Assembly: GCF_000227135.1 (NCBI RefSeq)
Contig: NC_018237.1
Location: forward strand, 218,105 to 282,104
Length of the DNA stretch: 64,000 nt
Direction: 5' to 3'
DNA from: Leishmania donovani
Taxonomy: Eukaryota > Euglenozoa > Kinetoplastea > Trypanosomatida > Trypanosomatidae
Shown: positions 22,615 through 37,600 of the stretch, one piece after another
Layout: every line of letters starts with the position of its first letter
How positions within the stretch are numbered: the first letter of the stretch is position 1
Made by a program: the position numbers and the translations under genes
Notes under the pieces: model-generated
Database searches by the model: none
What the model was told of the DNA's origin: nothing
The model's input: only the letters and a program-made list of their open reading frames with translations

Positions 22615-25600
22615 ATGGCGCTGGCATTCGATGGCCGTCGTGCCAGATGGCGACGAAACGGTCGATTACTGTCGCTGCTCCTCGCATGCCTATGCGCTGC
22701 ACTTGCGGTAGTGGCACCGGCGTGTGTAGCCATAACTTTCTCCATGGCCAACGTGCAGCAGCCGTCAGTATACCAAACGATTCAGATCACCTTGGAGTCG
22801 AACCCCTTAGCGCAGGACCCGAGCATCACCACCAGCGACCTCGTTTTCTTTGTTCCATCGGACGATATCAAAAAATGCGTGTACAGCAGCACCCCGACAG
22901 AGAGCACCCCCGGCTACCACGCCGTCAAGGCCACCGGCAGCGGCGGCTTTACTGGCCAGCTCATCCTCGCTGTGACTTCGACGGAGTTCACCACAGGGAC
23001 GACGTACTACCCGTGCTACCTCTCGAGGTCAGAAAAGTCAGCGACGATTGTGCGGCGCGGCTATGTGTCCCCAGGCTCGGATGACACGCTGGCGGTGTTG
23101 CCCCCCATCTACACAAGCTTTAGCATGAGCCCCACGAGCGCCAACGGTGGCGAAGGACCTGTGAGCCTTACCATCGTGCAGGCAGAGCACAGCGATCGCC
23201 CGATCAACCAGGGCCTGTCGGGAGGCCACACCATCCTGCTTGTGCCATGCGGGAGCATCTCCGTGAGCGGCAGCACTGTGGAGAGCAACTGCGACGATCT
23301 GAACACGCTGGTGACGCCGTGCGCCACGGTAGGTGCGGCCAGCGAAACCCCGACCGGCGTCGTCGCCCTCTCCGGCTTGCAAGGCCAGTCCACCGGGAAG
23401 GTGTCCGGCAACTTCACAGTGCCCTACAAACCCAACACGAGCGGCTACTACATGTGCGTCCCGTACTGCTATAGTGCCTCTGCCGGCTGCGGCGAGTCAA
23501 CGACGGCCATGTCCTTCACAGTCGTGGCATCCGCTTCAGCTGAAAGCAGCAGCTACGTACTCACCTTCGGCGGCGCTAATCCGGGCGTGTACAGCAGGAC
23601 GCCGGTGCTTCCGCAGGCGCGTGAGAACGGTCTCATGTACTTCACCGGCGCCGGTCTGAGCGCGAGTGACGCCGTCAAAGTTATTCGCGCCCACGACATG
23701 TGCACTTCCACCACGGCAGCGCTGCTCCCCAACCTCGAGGTCGGGGCGCTGCAGCTGACGGCGGAAACCGACGGCATGACCACGGCGCAGGTTCTGTTTG
23801 TAGCGCCGGACCTTGTGGCGACGCAGGTGGTGGGACGCGTCTGCTACCAGCGCGCCGCCAGCGGTCTGTGGTCTACCGCATACCTCTCCGCCTTGAATGC
23901 GGAGGCGGATTTTACCATCGACATTCTGCAGCCAACCGAATTCGAACTCACGAGCTCGAGCACGAGCCCCGCCGTCGGCGAGACTCTGACTCTGGCCTTT
24001 CGAGGAGACGGTCTCGACGGGTCCGTAGACAAGGCTTACCTCTCCTCCAGCAGCGACGGCAACCCGTGCAACCGAGACGCAAGTGGAAGCTCATCGAGCA
24101 GCAGCAGCAGCAGTGGCTCAGAGACGTACAAGCGTAACATGTACTTTACGTGCAAGATGAGCGGAAGCAGCACCACGACCTCCACGTGTACTGTCATGGT
24201 CGATCCCGAGGACACGAATGCGGCCATGACTCTGAGTGTGTGCTACCTGAAGGGTGGCAGCAGTGGGCAGACGAACTTCGCGCAGGTCCACGGCACTGTG
24301 GCACTCCAGGCACGAAACCCGACCTATGCCGTCACTCCATACCCCATGTTTGCCGGCCAATCGGTGAAGTTGGCCTTCACGGGCGTGAGCCTGCATGCGG
24401 ATGACGAGGTGCGGCTGATCGCGCCGAGCGGGACGTGCGATGACAGCAGCTCCATCTTGGCCACCGCCACCATCCACTCCGTAGAGGAAATCGTCCAGAA
24501 TGTGGTGTACCAGTACACCCTGGTCGGCTCCGCCGAGACGTGCATCATGGTCTGCTACCGTCATTTGGGGTCAGACATGTGGGTCGTGGCGCGGGGCGCC
24601 GACGGAAGGCCTGCCGTGTCGTCGGTCTGTGCAGCGTCTAACGTTTACATCTCAGCCTTTCCGGTGCGGTACCGCATCACAAACCTGGGCACAGGCGGCA
24701 GCGACGGCTCCACTGCCGGTACTCTCCTCACTGTTGGCGAGACCGCGACAGTGCGCTTCACTATCACAAGTGCCCAGAGGTTCTCCTCCACCACTACGCC
24801 GACCACCATAAAGGTGGTGCAGGCGGCAGATACATGCGTGACAACGCCCTGCGGCACGGAGAACGTTGCCGCGTGCGCCAGAGCACAGCGTGCTGCCGAT
24901 TACACCGACTCCATTACGAAAACGAGCAGCGCTGCATTCACTGCCTCCATCCAGGTGAATGGGGCAGACGTAAACTACATTGTGTGTGTGGAAACCTCTA
25001 GTAGCTCGGGGGCGTACGTGCCGGTCCTGCCCACCTCAGAGACGTCGTCGACCAGCACTGCTTTCGGCTTCATCACAACGCAACAGAACCCAACGCTTGT
25101 GTCGCACACCCCGAACACGTGGCGAGTGGCCATGAGCACGCTTTACACAACCTTCAGGGGGTCAAACCTGGACGCGAAGACGAACGTGGTGTACGCCGTC
25201 GCGGCCAGCGCGCTACTGGCCTTCTACACGGCAAGCGAAGGCACCGTAGTGGCAGTGTGCCCGCCAGTGCCGCAGACGCCGGAGACTGTGCTTGTGTCCG
25301 CCATGGTCACAAACAGCAGCAGCAGCAGTAACTTAGCGATGGTGACGTACACCCGGGCAGACCGTCTGCACGACGGCCAATACGTGTACCTATGCTACGC
25401 ATGGTCGGCTGGCAGCGGTGACTCGCACATCACGATGGCGGGCAGGGTGAGCGTGGCAGCAGCGATCCCGTCCTCCTCCGCATGGCAGGCGCCCACAGAA
25501 ACGAGCAACTTGCGCGCCGGGCAGCCGATTCAACTCAGCTTCACCAGCAACCTCACAAGCCTGTCCGCCATGAAGGACGCCGTCTACTTCTACAGCTATG

Positions 25601-28600
25601 TTCAGTCATCGAATCCGAACCCGAACTGCTACTGTGACCCGACGGCGTGTGCGACCGGGATGCGGATCGCCTACACTTCCAATATCACCTTCACCTCGGC
25701 GACGACGAGCATAAAGGACGACACCACGATCTACACCGCTCCGCTCGGCTTCAGCAACTACGACTACGGTGCCATCTACATCATCTGCTACGCCACCTTT
25801 GGGCAGGCTGCCGACACCTACATGGGCCGTGTAACGGTGGACCTGGCGAACCCGACGTACTACACCGTCTCCAGTGTGGCCGCACCTTTAAACCGCGTCG
25901 GCGCGCCGATCACCATTACGGCGATTCGCCGCTGCATGACGGCGGCGTGTGCGCTGACGCTGCAGGACTCACTGCGCTTGATTCCGAGCAGCGTGCAGTG
26001 CTCTCAGCTCTCGTCCGACAGCTCCAGCGGCAGCTCTTCAGCTGCGGAGGAGGCGTCTGTGCAGGCCATTCGCGACCCCGTCCTGAACCCTGGCGCGGTC
26101 TCACTTACGCGCACCTTTGTTGTTGACGCCGAGGGAACTTACCGCGTGTGCTACCGCCTCGCGAGCGGGACCACCTACAGCGATGTCGTCTTCTCGACCA
26201 GCTACAAGCGCTCTTTGCTGACGGCTGTGACGGCGAATCCGCAGAAGGCCACGCCGGTGCCAAGCGTCCCCTCCGCCGGGCAGTTTGTCATCATGAATCT
26301 CAGCTGCACGATGGTGTCACTCTGCAGCACGTGTACGATGCTGCGGCTGGTGCCGGGGGTGCGCGCGAGCTGCTGGGAAAAGGTGTCAGGGACCTACAGC
26401 AGCGACTCGTGTCTGACGACCACCTCTGTGCAGTACCCAGACCTGTACTTAGTGGAGGGCAGCTATACGGTGTGCTACGGTAGCAACTACACGACGTCGC
26501 ATCGCGTTCCGGGCACCCTTACGGTAACCTCCGCGAACCCGTCGAGCTACACCCCGACAGAGTCGAGCGGGTACGCCGTGTACACAAATCAAGCCACGGA
26601 CTACACGCTGGGCATCACCGGCACGGGGCTGGCCACCGCCGACACCGCATTTCTGCTGCCGGACATGGGGTACACCTGCCACGACCTCCGCACTGGTGAG
26701 GTGCAGAGCCAAGGGAAGCTCGCAAGCTGGCTCCAGCCGAGTGTGAAGCCGTATCCGCTGCAGCTGACCTCGGCCGGGGTGTCGTGGGTGGTGTCGAATC
26801 AAAGTAAGCGCTTCGGCGGCGGCTTGCTTAACGACGCAGACCTGTGCCCGGGTAACGGGGCGCCGTGCTTGCTGAAGTTGTGCTACATGCGCTCCGGTAC
26901 TTCCTGGGCGCCCGTCACTCTGCTGGCCTCCTCCTCCTCCTCGTCGACGTCGTCGTCGTTGTCGTCAACGCCGTCTGGGATCGAGCTGTTTGCCTCGAAC
27001 CCGTCCTCGGTGGAGCTGGATCGCTACCCGCTGGCGATCGGCATGTATGTGATGGCGACGGTGCAGGGCGCTGGTCTTTTGAGCACGGACATGGTCACCA
27101 TCAACGCAGGCGACTGCAGCGGCGCCGCTGCGACCGTCTCCGTGGCGGGCGCCGTATACGTGAACGACGCGGGGAAGCAGTGGTATGGTGTGCTGCGCGT
27201 GAAGAGTGCCGCGAGCAGCTACGCTGTGTGCTACTGGCGCTCCGGGTCGGCGACCGAGGTGGCGGCCATCACCTTCGCCGATGCGACGGATGTGTCGACG
27301 ATACTGATACTCAGCACGCCGCTTTATTACGTCCTGAGTCCGTCCAACTTTACTTCGATGCATACACCGCTGACAAGGTACGAGGAGCTCATCGTCAGCG
27401 CCAGCTTCATGGACCAGGGTACCTTAGGGACAGCGCTGAGCTACGTGCAGCTCATCACGGCTGACGCGAGCGTCTCCGAGTGCAACTACGGGCCCTTTCA
27501 GTCGGTGGCGAGCGGCGTCACGCCGTTCCCGGTTTCTCTGACGCTCTCATCTGTGCCAGGCAGCGGTGCCTCCGGTTCACTGACCCTGTACCAGGGTCGT
27601 CTCACCGTCGAGACAGGGGCGTATGCCCTGTGCATGAACACAACGATTGGGTTGTTCCGCGTCTTCAAGGCTCCGCCCAGCGCTGCGTATACCACGGAGG
27701 GCAGCAGCGAGGTCTTGGTTTACGACGCCGTGCCCATCGCATACACCGCGGTCCCCAAAAGCGTGATGTTGGGGCAAGTTGTGGCGCTGACGTTCTCCAG
27801 TATGTCTGCGAGCAGCAGCGACAGCGAAATAGATCAGGCCCCGGCCAAGCTGGAGGCAGGTGACTCGGTGCAGATTATCGACGGCACGTTGTACGAGTGT
27901 GGTTTTCCGAACGCGACGGTGCTGGCGGCCGGCGTCGTGTCAGCGAGTGGAAGCAGCATGGGCTCGACCACGGTCTCTCTCGCCCTCCCCAGCGCCTACA
28001 AGCTAGACGGCGTGGGAGTGTCGGCGGGGGGGAAGAACTATACAGTTTGCTACCGGAAGCAGAAGAGCACCTTCGCCACATCCCCGCGCATCGGCAGCGC
28101 CGTCGACCGCAACTTTCGCATCATGGCGGAGGTGCCGACCAAGTGGACAACGCAGCCTCAGCAGGCCCAGGTGAACGCACCACTCAACATCACCTTCTAC
28201 GGGGACCTTGAAGAGGATGACTTCCTGACAGCAGCCGATGTGGCGTTTCTCGTGTCCGTGCCCGATGGCGCTGAGCCGGACTTCAGCCTGTGCCATGTGA
28301 CGGCAGATAGCAGCAGCAGCGGCAGCAGCAGTGCGAGTGCGGGCCGCATCGTTATCTCTCAAGGCGCCATGACAAAGCCGGACAACGTCAACACGCAGTG
28401 GTCCATTCCGGCCAACGTGCTTCTGGAAAGCACCTACGTCGTCTGCTACACAGCCAAGAATAACGGGCAGCCGGTGTACGTCAGCTCGCCGGCGACGCTG
28501 GTCGTGTACCCGACGCAGTCGCCGAGTGGCGCCTACCTTGCCCGCAGTGCCACGTCTATCGTGAACGACCTCACCGCGTTACAGGGCGAACGTGTGTTTC

Positions 28601-31600
28601 TACTCTTCAACACGACCGTGGCGCTGGATGTAGTGCTTGACAACGGCCAGAGCTCGAGCTCGAGCTCGACCCCGTCCCTCGAGAACTACGACGCGGTTCG
28701 CATCACGGCGGACAGCGCCTGCAGTGCGCCGCTCGGTGCCGGCGTCATTGACCCGATTCCTACGGATTTCGGTTACGCGCCCCCCGGCATCGTGGATGAG
28801 ACTACCGGTCTTACGGTGCCGTACCTGAACCTGCGCATCCGCGCCGAAGTGGGCAGCTACTACGTCTGTATGCGCCGCCGCAATCGTGAGAGCTGGCAGG
28901 CCTACTACGAGTTTGAGGTGGTGGGCGGGCTGTACGTGGGCCCGGCCGTGCTGAGCATATCGGCTGCCGCTGTTTTGACGTTTACGACGACGCCGACGAC
29001 ACCGCGGGCGTGGGTGCCGCACACGGAGGTGCAGGCAAACTACAACGCTGACTTCAGTATGGCGAACGTGGTGCAGTTCTTCTTTGTGGCCTACACAGGT
29101 ACCGGCAGCGTGACGGACAGCGACGAGATCAACGGTGACTCCTGCTACCGCCCCGCCTCTTCGTCGGAGGCGGCGTCGGCCTCCGTGACACTTGTGAACC
29201 GCACGCTGCAGGTTTACCTCGTAGACCCTATGTTCACGCAGCACAGCTTTGGTATGGCGGGCACGTACCTGCTGTGCTACCAGATCACGGGCCACAACAT
29301 CGCCTCCATCTACCCGACTGCCTTGACAGTGGCCGACCCGAGCCCGACTGCCTACATAGTGCCCAGCCTGCTCTCTGTTCAGCACGCCTTCACAATGAGC
29401 ATCGTCGCGATGGACGCCATCTTCGCCACCGGCGCCAGCAACGTCGCGCAGATATACACCGCGACTGACGCGACCGTGATGCCCAACTGCACAGAGGCGA
29501 GTGTGCCGAGTGGTGGCACGACGCGCTTCACGAAGTTTACCCAGACGAACGCGTCTTACGCAAGTGTGGAGCCGACGCTCCTGGCGCCGGGCTACTACTT
29601 TCTGTGCTTCCTGACGGACGGCCAGAAGAAAGACTTCGTCGTTCCGAACGCTGCAGGCGGCTACGTCTTTTCCGTCGGACTGGTAGGCGCGCAGAAGTAT
29701 ACGGTGACACCGTCGCCGGCCTACCTCGGTCAACTCCTGGATATCAAGATTACGGGTAGCCAACTGAGCAGTAGCGACCACGTCAAGCTCTTGCGCGTCT
29801 CGCACGACGAACTGAGCAGCAGCGGCAGCACCACGAGCAGCGGAGGGAGCTACGTGGCCCAGTGCACACCAAACTCGGAGAACGCCGACGCCAGCGAGGC
29901 AGCCGGGGCAGCGGGCAGCACCGTGCAGAGCTCGAGCGGCACTGTGGCGCACTATCACCCCCGTGTTAACGAGACTGGCACGTTCATTCTGTGCTATCAG
30001 AGCTCCTTGTTGAGCAACGCATGGGTCTGGGTGATGGACATTCATCAGTTCACCGTCGGCTTGGCGCACCCCACGCACTACAGCCTCTCCGTGGCAACGC
30101 CGTACGAGACCCAGGTGCTCCTGCTCTACATCCACGACAGCGGCGACGACGGCAGTGGCACGGCAGGACGATTGCAGGACACAGATCAACTGAAGCTGGT
30201 GGAGCGCGGCTCAGGAGCGAACGGCTTTGATTGCGCGGCGGGCGCCACCAACAGTAGCGTCATTGGCCTGATCAGCTACGTGAGTGCGCAGAGCAACAGC
30301 AGCGTGCACGTGTACCAGATCTGCGGCTCCGCCGTGGCGAGCGTGACGGTCTGCTACGCGCTTTCAGGGGCAACGGCGGCGTCACCGGGCTGGGCGGAGG
30401 TGCCGCTTCAGTCCCCGCCGCCGACGTACATCTTCGAGGGGGTGTCGATCGAAGCGAACCCGTTTGTGGGGCCGCTGCGCAGCTCAAGCAGCAGCGCCTC
30501 GGGGACCGCTACCGGCTGGGTGGCACCGCGTCCGTACGAGCCTTTTTCGTTCTACTTCACAACGGAGGCAGCGGGGCTGGAGGCGCAGCGCGTGGCCTTC
30601 GCACAGTCACCGGTGACCTTGTGTGCCCTGGACGTGAGCTACGTGGCACCGCTGCTCTACCAGAAGGATCCGGAGCAAGCGAGCGAGTTCACCGTGTCGC
30701 TGCCGTACGCGGGCAACTACGCCGTATACATCGGTCCTTACGCCGCCGTGACGGCGCCGAACATTACGCATGGCACGCCGCTCTTGGTGGGGCAGTGCGA
30801 TCCGTGCAACTTCACGCCGAGCTACGCACTGGTCGGCACGTACGTGCTGCTGTCCTTTCCCAGCAGTGTTGGCGACTCCCTCGGCGACGCAGACGAAGTG
30901 CGGCTCTTTCCGGTGTCCCAGGGGCTGAAAGGGCGACCGTGTGAGGCAACAACAGGGGCGTACGCCGGTGTCACGCTCACGCCCGACTCGGCGTTGAGCA
31001 CGAGCAGCATGACCGTCTTCAACGTGACCACCGGCGCGGAGGCGGAAGCGAAGTACCTGGGCGAGTATTACGTGTGCTACCGCAAGGTGAGCGCGTCCTC
31101 CGCCAGCGCTGGCAGCTCGACAGCCACGTTTGCGGTCGTGTCCAAGAACGACGGCGCGGCCTCCATCTTCTCCGTCTACCCGGCCGACCTCCTCACGGCA
31201 ACGGTGTGCCCTGCTTCGTCGATGTACGCGCTCGAGACAGCCGTGTTCAACGTGACGGCGCGCGACACGGCACTGTACCCGAACGTGGCCTTCAGTTCCT
31301 CGGATGTGTTTGTCGTCGTGCCGTCTGATGTGCTGAGCAGCACCGTCGGCGGAGGCTGCGGCAGCATCACTGACGTGGACGCTCTCGTAGAAGCCTCTGG
31401 CGGTCGTGCGCAGCTGGCGAAGCTGGACACGTACGGCAACGGATACTCGAACTGGTACCTCACCTTCGCGACGCAGATGACTACGGTTTACTACAGCTGG
31501 TGCTTCAAGATGCAATACGACACACTCTTTCGCAACATCTCAAGCTCGCTACAAACGGTGCTCATGGAAAACCCCTACAAGGTGATCACCACCCCGCCGG

Positions 31601-34600
31601 TCATCCTGCCAACCTCGAGCCCGGTGCTGATCGACATCAAGGGCTCTGAGATGCTGCCAACGGACCAGGTGTATATTGTTCCTGCCAATCAGTCGTGTTC
31701 GGAGACATGCAGCCTACCACTAAAGCCGACAGAGTGGCCCGACGTCGCGCACACCGCCCAGCACGTGAACTCGACGACGGCGCTGGTGACCTTTTCGAAG
31801 CCCATCGACGTCACCGTCTCCCTCGGCGTGTGCTACCGCCGCACCGGCCGCTACCTAACGCGGTTGGCGAACATCACCGTCATGGAGTCGAACCCCACCT
31901 CCTACACGGTCAACTTCGTGCCGCGCGTCGGAACGCGGCCGACGTTGGTGTTCACTGGCGAGGACCTGACAGGCACAGACACGATAATGATTGTGAAGCC
32001 CGGCGTCACCTGCCTTGAGGGCAACGCCGTCGCCACCGGCACATTTGTGTCAGTCAGCGAAGACGCAACGACGAGTCAGTTCCTTCTTGCGCTGGTCGGC
32101 AATGCAGTGCTTGCGCAGAACTACATCGTGTGCTACGAAGTATCGACCGTCGGCGCCTATGTGGAGGTGTCGCCTGTGCTGCAGGTGCTGGAGGGCGGTC
32201 CGTCGAGCGTCCTGTCAAGCAACACCCCGATGCGTGGCCGTGCGACTGTGCTGACAGTGGCGGACCCGCAGGTAGGGGACGAGATGTACATTGCGTGCGT
32301 CGGATGCAGCTGCTTCGACGAGGTTGAGGCTGCCGTGCCGTACGGCAGTGTGCGCGCGACGGCGCACGTCCTGGAGGGCAGCACCTCGAGCGCCTCCGAC
32401 GTCGTCTCCATCTCGCTGCGCGTCGGCTTCAACGATACGAAGAGCTACCCGGTTTGCTACCGCCGCAGTGACAGCGGATACGCGCAGATTGGCGGCACCG
32501 CCTACTTCGTCACCCCGGTGCCGAACTCGCCGAGCGCGGTGGCGCAGCTTCCCGCCTTAGCGCAGTACCAAGGCCAACGACTGTACTACAACTTTTCAGA
32601 CTACACCGCCGCCGTGCCGCTCGGTAGCGGCGACCTTGTCATGCTGGTGCAGGCAGCTCGCACCTGCTGGGACAACGTGGAGATGAACGCGAGCGGTGTG
32701 GTGGTGCAAACAAGTGAGCTGACGGGCACTGTCGAGTCCCTCAGCATTGGCAGATGGGAAGCGCACGTGCCCTCTCTGGGGCCCGATGTGCCATCTAACG
32801 CACCCGCGCTGTTCCCGCTCTCCTACCTGCTGTGTTACCGCGAGGTCGCGCAGCTGGAGTACGTGAGCGTGCCGCTTGAGATGCAGACGACGGTGATAAA
32901 GGCGGCCGACCCGGCTACCTTCGAAACGAATCCGAAGACCGTGGAGAAGGGTATGTTGGATGTGAACATGATGTTTAGCTACACCGACACAGGGAAGGAG
33001 GGCGACGAGGCGTACGTGGTGCAGTTCACGAGCCTCACGAACACGGTATGCGACGACGCCAGGTCCACGCTCGTCTCAGCGCGCGGAAGAGCGCACCCGG
33101 TGTACATACTGAACATGTCTGGCGGTGCCGTTGTGGGCAACGACAACACGGCCGTGTGCTACACCCGCGCCGGCGCAACAGTGGCCGAGGTGCCGCAGCT
33201 GCTTACAGTGGCCGAGAGCAATCCAAGTGGTTACCTGACGAACGTGACGACTGGGTCGGTGGCGCGCGGGCGGCAGTACATCGAGTTCGTCATCGTCGGC
33301 TCCGGCCTGAACGTTATGAGTGACGAAGTCGTTTTCACCGACGTGCCGTGTGCGATGGCGCCGCGCCCGTTCAAATCGAGCGGCCACCTCGCGCGCCTCG
33401 GCGACGCCGCCGCCAACGGCACGACGTACAGTGTTGTCACTCAGTTTGTTTCGCTGATGAGCCCGATCGACGTCTACGTGTGCTACCAGCACAACGCCGT
33501 GTGGCGCGAGGTCGGCGCGGCGCTGACGCTGAACGCGCCGCAGCCCCTGACGGTGTTGGTGATTTCTGCAGATGGGACGCAGACAACGCCCCGCGCGGGG
33601 CAGCACCTGCACTTGCAGTTGATCGATGGCATGCCGACGGTGCCGATTGGTGCCGTGGTTCTAAGCGCAGAGACGACGGGGGAAGGAACGTGGTGCCACA
33701 ACTTCACGGCTGCGAACGTGCAAGAGCCGGCGCTGGATATATTGTCGGAGGCGATACTGGACGTGTCGGTGTGGCAGGTGTCCGGGCACGCGCGGTTGTG
33801 TGTCCGCTATGACGACGGCACGCCGTGGGCCGACGTGGCCACTAGCGTCGATGCCACCAGCATCTACATTAACCCGGCAAACCCGTCCGCTATGGACGTC
33901 TTTCCGAGTCCGCCGCGAGTCGGGCAGAGCGTCACGCTGACGTTCCACCTGTTGGTGCCGTCGAACGCAGGGGATATGGTGAAGATCACGGCGCCGACTT
34001 ACGAGGCGTGTGAGATGGCCGCAAGCATCAACGGCTTCCCCCCTGTCATGCCCGTCACGGTGAAGGACAGCGCGACGACGACGCTCACGCTCGTCGACTC
34101 GACAGATCCGCTGCTGTATCGCAGCTTCAACGCTACTGGGACGTACCGAGTGTGCTACTACAGCGCGGCAGAGCTGTCGTGGGGAGTGGTGGGTGGCACG
34201 CTCGCCGCCGGTTCCGTCACGGTGGAGGAGCTGGTGCCGCAGTCGTGGGTCATCGCCTCTGGCCACACCGAGATCGGGTACGAGTTCGCCCTAGCCTTCC
34301 ACGACGAGCTCAGCATTCTAAAGCCAAGTTCTGGCAATGACCTTGTGTGGGCGGCGCCGTCCAGTGTGAGCTGCGGCGCGAACCCGTACATGTGCAGAGG
34401 ATGCATTATTTTCGAGTGGAACGCGTCGCTGTCGAACTCCTCCATGGCCGTGACGGCCGCCAACGCCACGGTGAGTGTGGACTACATGAACCTCTGCTAC
34501 CGCCTCGCCGAGGCTACGGCAGCGCTGGTTGCTGGCTCGCTGAACATTACGACAGGCCCCATCCAGTGCGTGGAGGAGGACTCCTTCATCTCAGGCCAAC

Positions 34601-37600
34601 AGCAGCTGATTACGTTCCGGCTGGATGCCGGCACCGACGTCACGGACGACAGCTGGCGCCTCTCCTTCTACGCAACCACCGCGTTGCACTGCAACGATCG
34701 CTACCTCGAAGGCTTTATCCCGGGGTCAGCGCGGCTGCAGGAGGTGACGAGCACGTCGGCGACGTATTTGGTCTTGTGGCCGGTCGGACTGGGTGTCACG
34801 ACCAGAGAGTACACGATCTGCTACACCCATAACAATCTGGTGGGTCCAGTGTGCACGTGCGGGCAGATCGACGCGAACACCGGCGAGTGCTACATCACTG
34901 GCTCACCAGGGTCGCCACAGAGCTTTACGCCGTCGCCGCATCCGACCTACGTGGGGCAGTCGATCACGCTCAACTTCACGGTGAACGCGTCCATGACGGC
35001 CTACCCGCCCACTGCCATCAAGTTTGTCACGTACGTGGACGAACTTACCGGCTGCGACGGCGCCCCGGCCTTCACGCCGGTCGGGGCCACCCTCACGAAG
35101 ATCAGCGCACTTCTGTACATGTATGTCTTCAAGCACAACTACACCCTCGGCACCGCCACGCTGCTGGTGTGCGCGCTTACAGACTTGTCGACCTCGTACG
35201 GCCGCGTTGCCTCGGTAGTCGTGCCCTCGTCGCCAACGACGAACAACACGCTGTGGATTCGGCCCTACCTCGGCCTCACCACGTTCCCGTCCGAGGCGGA
35301 CTATTTGCGCTCGATGCAGACGCTAAACCTGACCTTCACGATGGCGAGCCGGCAAGAGGACGATGTGGTGAGCAAGCACGACCGCATCACCGTCGTCGGA
35401 GACCCGAACAACTGCATCGAGTCCTACATCAGCGCTCAGGACCCGTTGACGCTCATGAGCATGTTCTACCTTCCCGACACGGCCTTCCTGGCGCTGCCGG
35501 CGACGGTGCTGAGCGTCAGCGTGTCGCTGTTCCTCACCCGGTCCCTCGCAACCTTCGCTGCCAGCACAGCCAGTCAAGGCACGCACTACTTCTGCTACAA
35601 GTTGGGAGACGGTACGTGGGCGCCGATTCTACCGAAGCTGACCATACAAGAAGCGCTAATCGGTAGTTGCTCCGTCACAGGCGCGCTGAGCCCTTCCAAC
35701 GGCGACAACGGCGAGTCCAGTGGCTCGACGACAAACAATGGAGGCTCGCTGCGTGCCATGTACTACGCCCCGACCCAAATCCTCGGCACGGCCCTGTTCG
35801 AGCGCCTGGCGTCGCCATCGGCGGATGCGGTGCGAGTCGTGCCGCAGAGTGAGTGGTGCACAAACGATGCGGCGGCTGTCTTCACCATTGCCGTGGCCTC
35901 GGGGTCGTCCTCTAGCCTGAGCAGCGGCAGCGGCAGCATCGAAGCGGTGTTCTTCGCACCACTGCAGGGCGCGTACAAGGTGTGCTACCGCTTCGGCACA
36001 AGCACAAACTGGAGTCCAGCGTGCACCGATCTAAGTGTGACGGACCCCAGCCCGACTGGGGCGACGACGGGGTGCTGGAATGTGGGGCAGACGATGAACA
36101 TGACGGCGACGCATGTGATCCGCGACTACGTCTTTACGGCGTCGGATCACTTGCGGTTGGTGCAAGGCGCGTTGCCGTGTCGCCACTCGAACGGCTCGCT
36201 GACGGTGTCCTCGGAGACGGTGACGGTAGGTGACGCGGTGCAGCCGGCATATGGCATTCTGCTCTCTGATGTGGTGGCGGGGCAGACGACCTACATGATG
36301 CCGCCCGCCTTCTTCCGCACTGGCACGAGAGACGTGCGGCTGTGCTACACCGACGCTTCGGGTAACCAGTTTACGGTTCCCTTGGACTTCGTTGGTGACC
36401 CAGGCAAGTCGCTCTTTCCTGTCCAGGCCCGCCAGCCGAGCAGCATCGTCTTTCCGCAGCGTTACATTCAGGTTGGGCAGCGCATGTTCATGAACTTCAC
36501 CTCCGCCAGCTCTTCTGTGACGCCTCCGCTACACCCGTACGCCGCACTGCCGCAGCTCTACACGCCGGGCCCCGCCTTCAACGGCACCTTTGACGGTGCG
36601 ACACTGCTAGCAGTGTCGAGCAGCACCGCTTACATCGATGGCCGGTGCGCTGCTGCGCTGCGTGCCGGCACCCTCACCAACACCTCGTTCTTAGGTGTCT
36701 ACGGCTCGGCGGCGCAGAGCGGAGAAAGCTACGTCCCGTACACCATCGGTAACTACGACCCGACAGTGGCACAGCACTACATTGCATGCTACCAGCTCGC
36801 AACGTGCGGCGTGGTCGACAGCGGCGACCCGTTCCGGGTGCACAACGTGAACCCGTCCAGCGTCTACACAGACGTCTCGACGCCACGGCGGGGGCAGCTG
36901 ATCGAGGTGGTGTTTACGCGAGACACGGCGCCGTCCGCGGTCGCGCTTTCGCCTGGCAGCGATCGCGGCATCAAGCAGACCGATCTTGCCTCCTGCTGGA
37001 CCCTCACCGACATCTCTGGACAACTGGTGCAAGGCACCTCAGACCTGACGCACTTCACGTCTATCTTCTACGCCCAGGCGCCAGAACTCGCCTCGACGAC
37101 AGCCACGCGTAGCTGCTACAAGCTGAGCGAGGGCAGCTGGTCAGAAGTGCCGAACGGCGTGACAAGCGTACTTGCTGCCAACCCAAAGAATTTTGCGACT
37201 CATCCAGCCTCGGCGCGGGTGAACCAGGTGAACTACATCCAGTTCTACGGCACGGGCTTAGGCAGCAACGACCGGGTCAAACTCATCACGCGCTCGCTGA
37301 ACTGCAGCGAGGACTCGGTGCCGCCGTCGTCGCTCGCAGCCTACAAGGCGACCGAGCCAAACAGCGCCACCGCCGGCACTTCTGAGGGATGGAAGGTGAC
37401 GGAGGTGAGCAGCGACGGTTTGACGGCGAGGCTGAACTTCACGTCCAGCTCGACCGGCACGTTGAGCGTGTGCTACCGGCTTGATGCAGATACAGTGTGG
37501 ACGCTGGTGTACGGCGACCTCATCATCTACGAGCGCAACCCGCCCGTCGTCACGCGCACGCCGGTCACTACGCTCGAGGGCGAACTCTTCACGCTGAACT

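Noticed and set aside
28600..30189. 529-codon minus-strand open frame inside the giant gene
   Set aside because: Antisense shadow of the long plus-strand gene in GC-rich DNA. Its Arg/His/Val-rich composition mirrors the codon bias of the sense strand.
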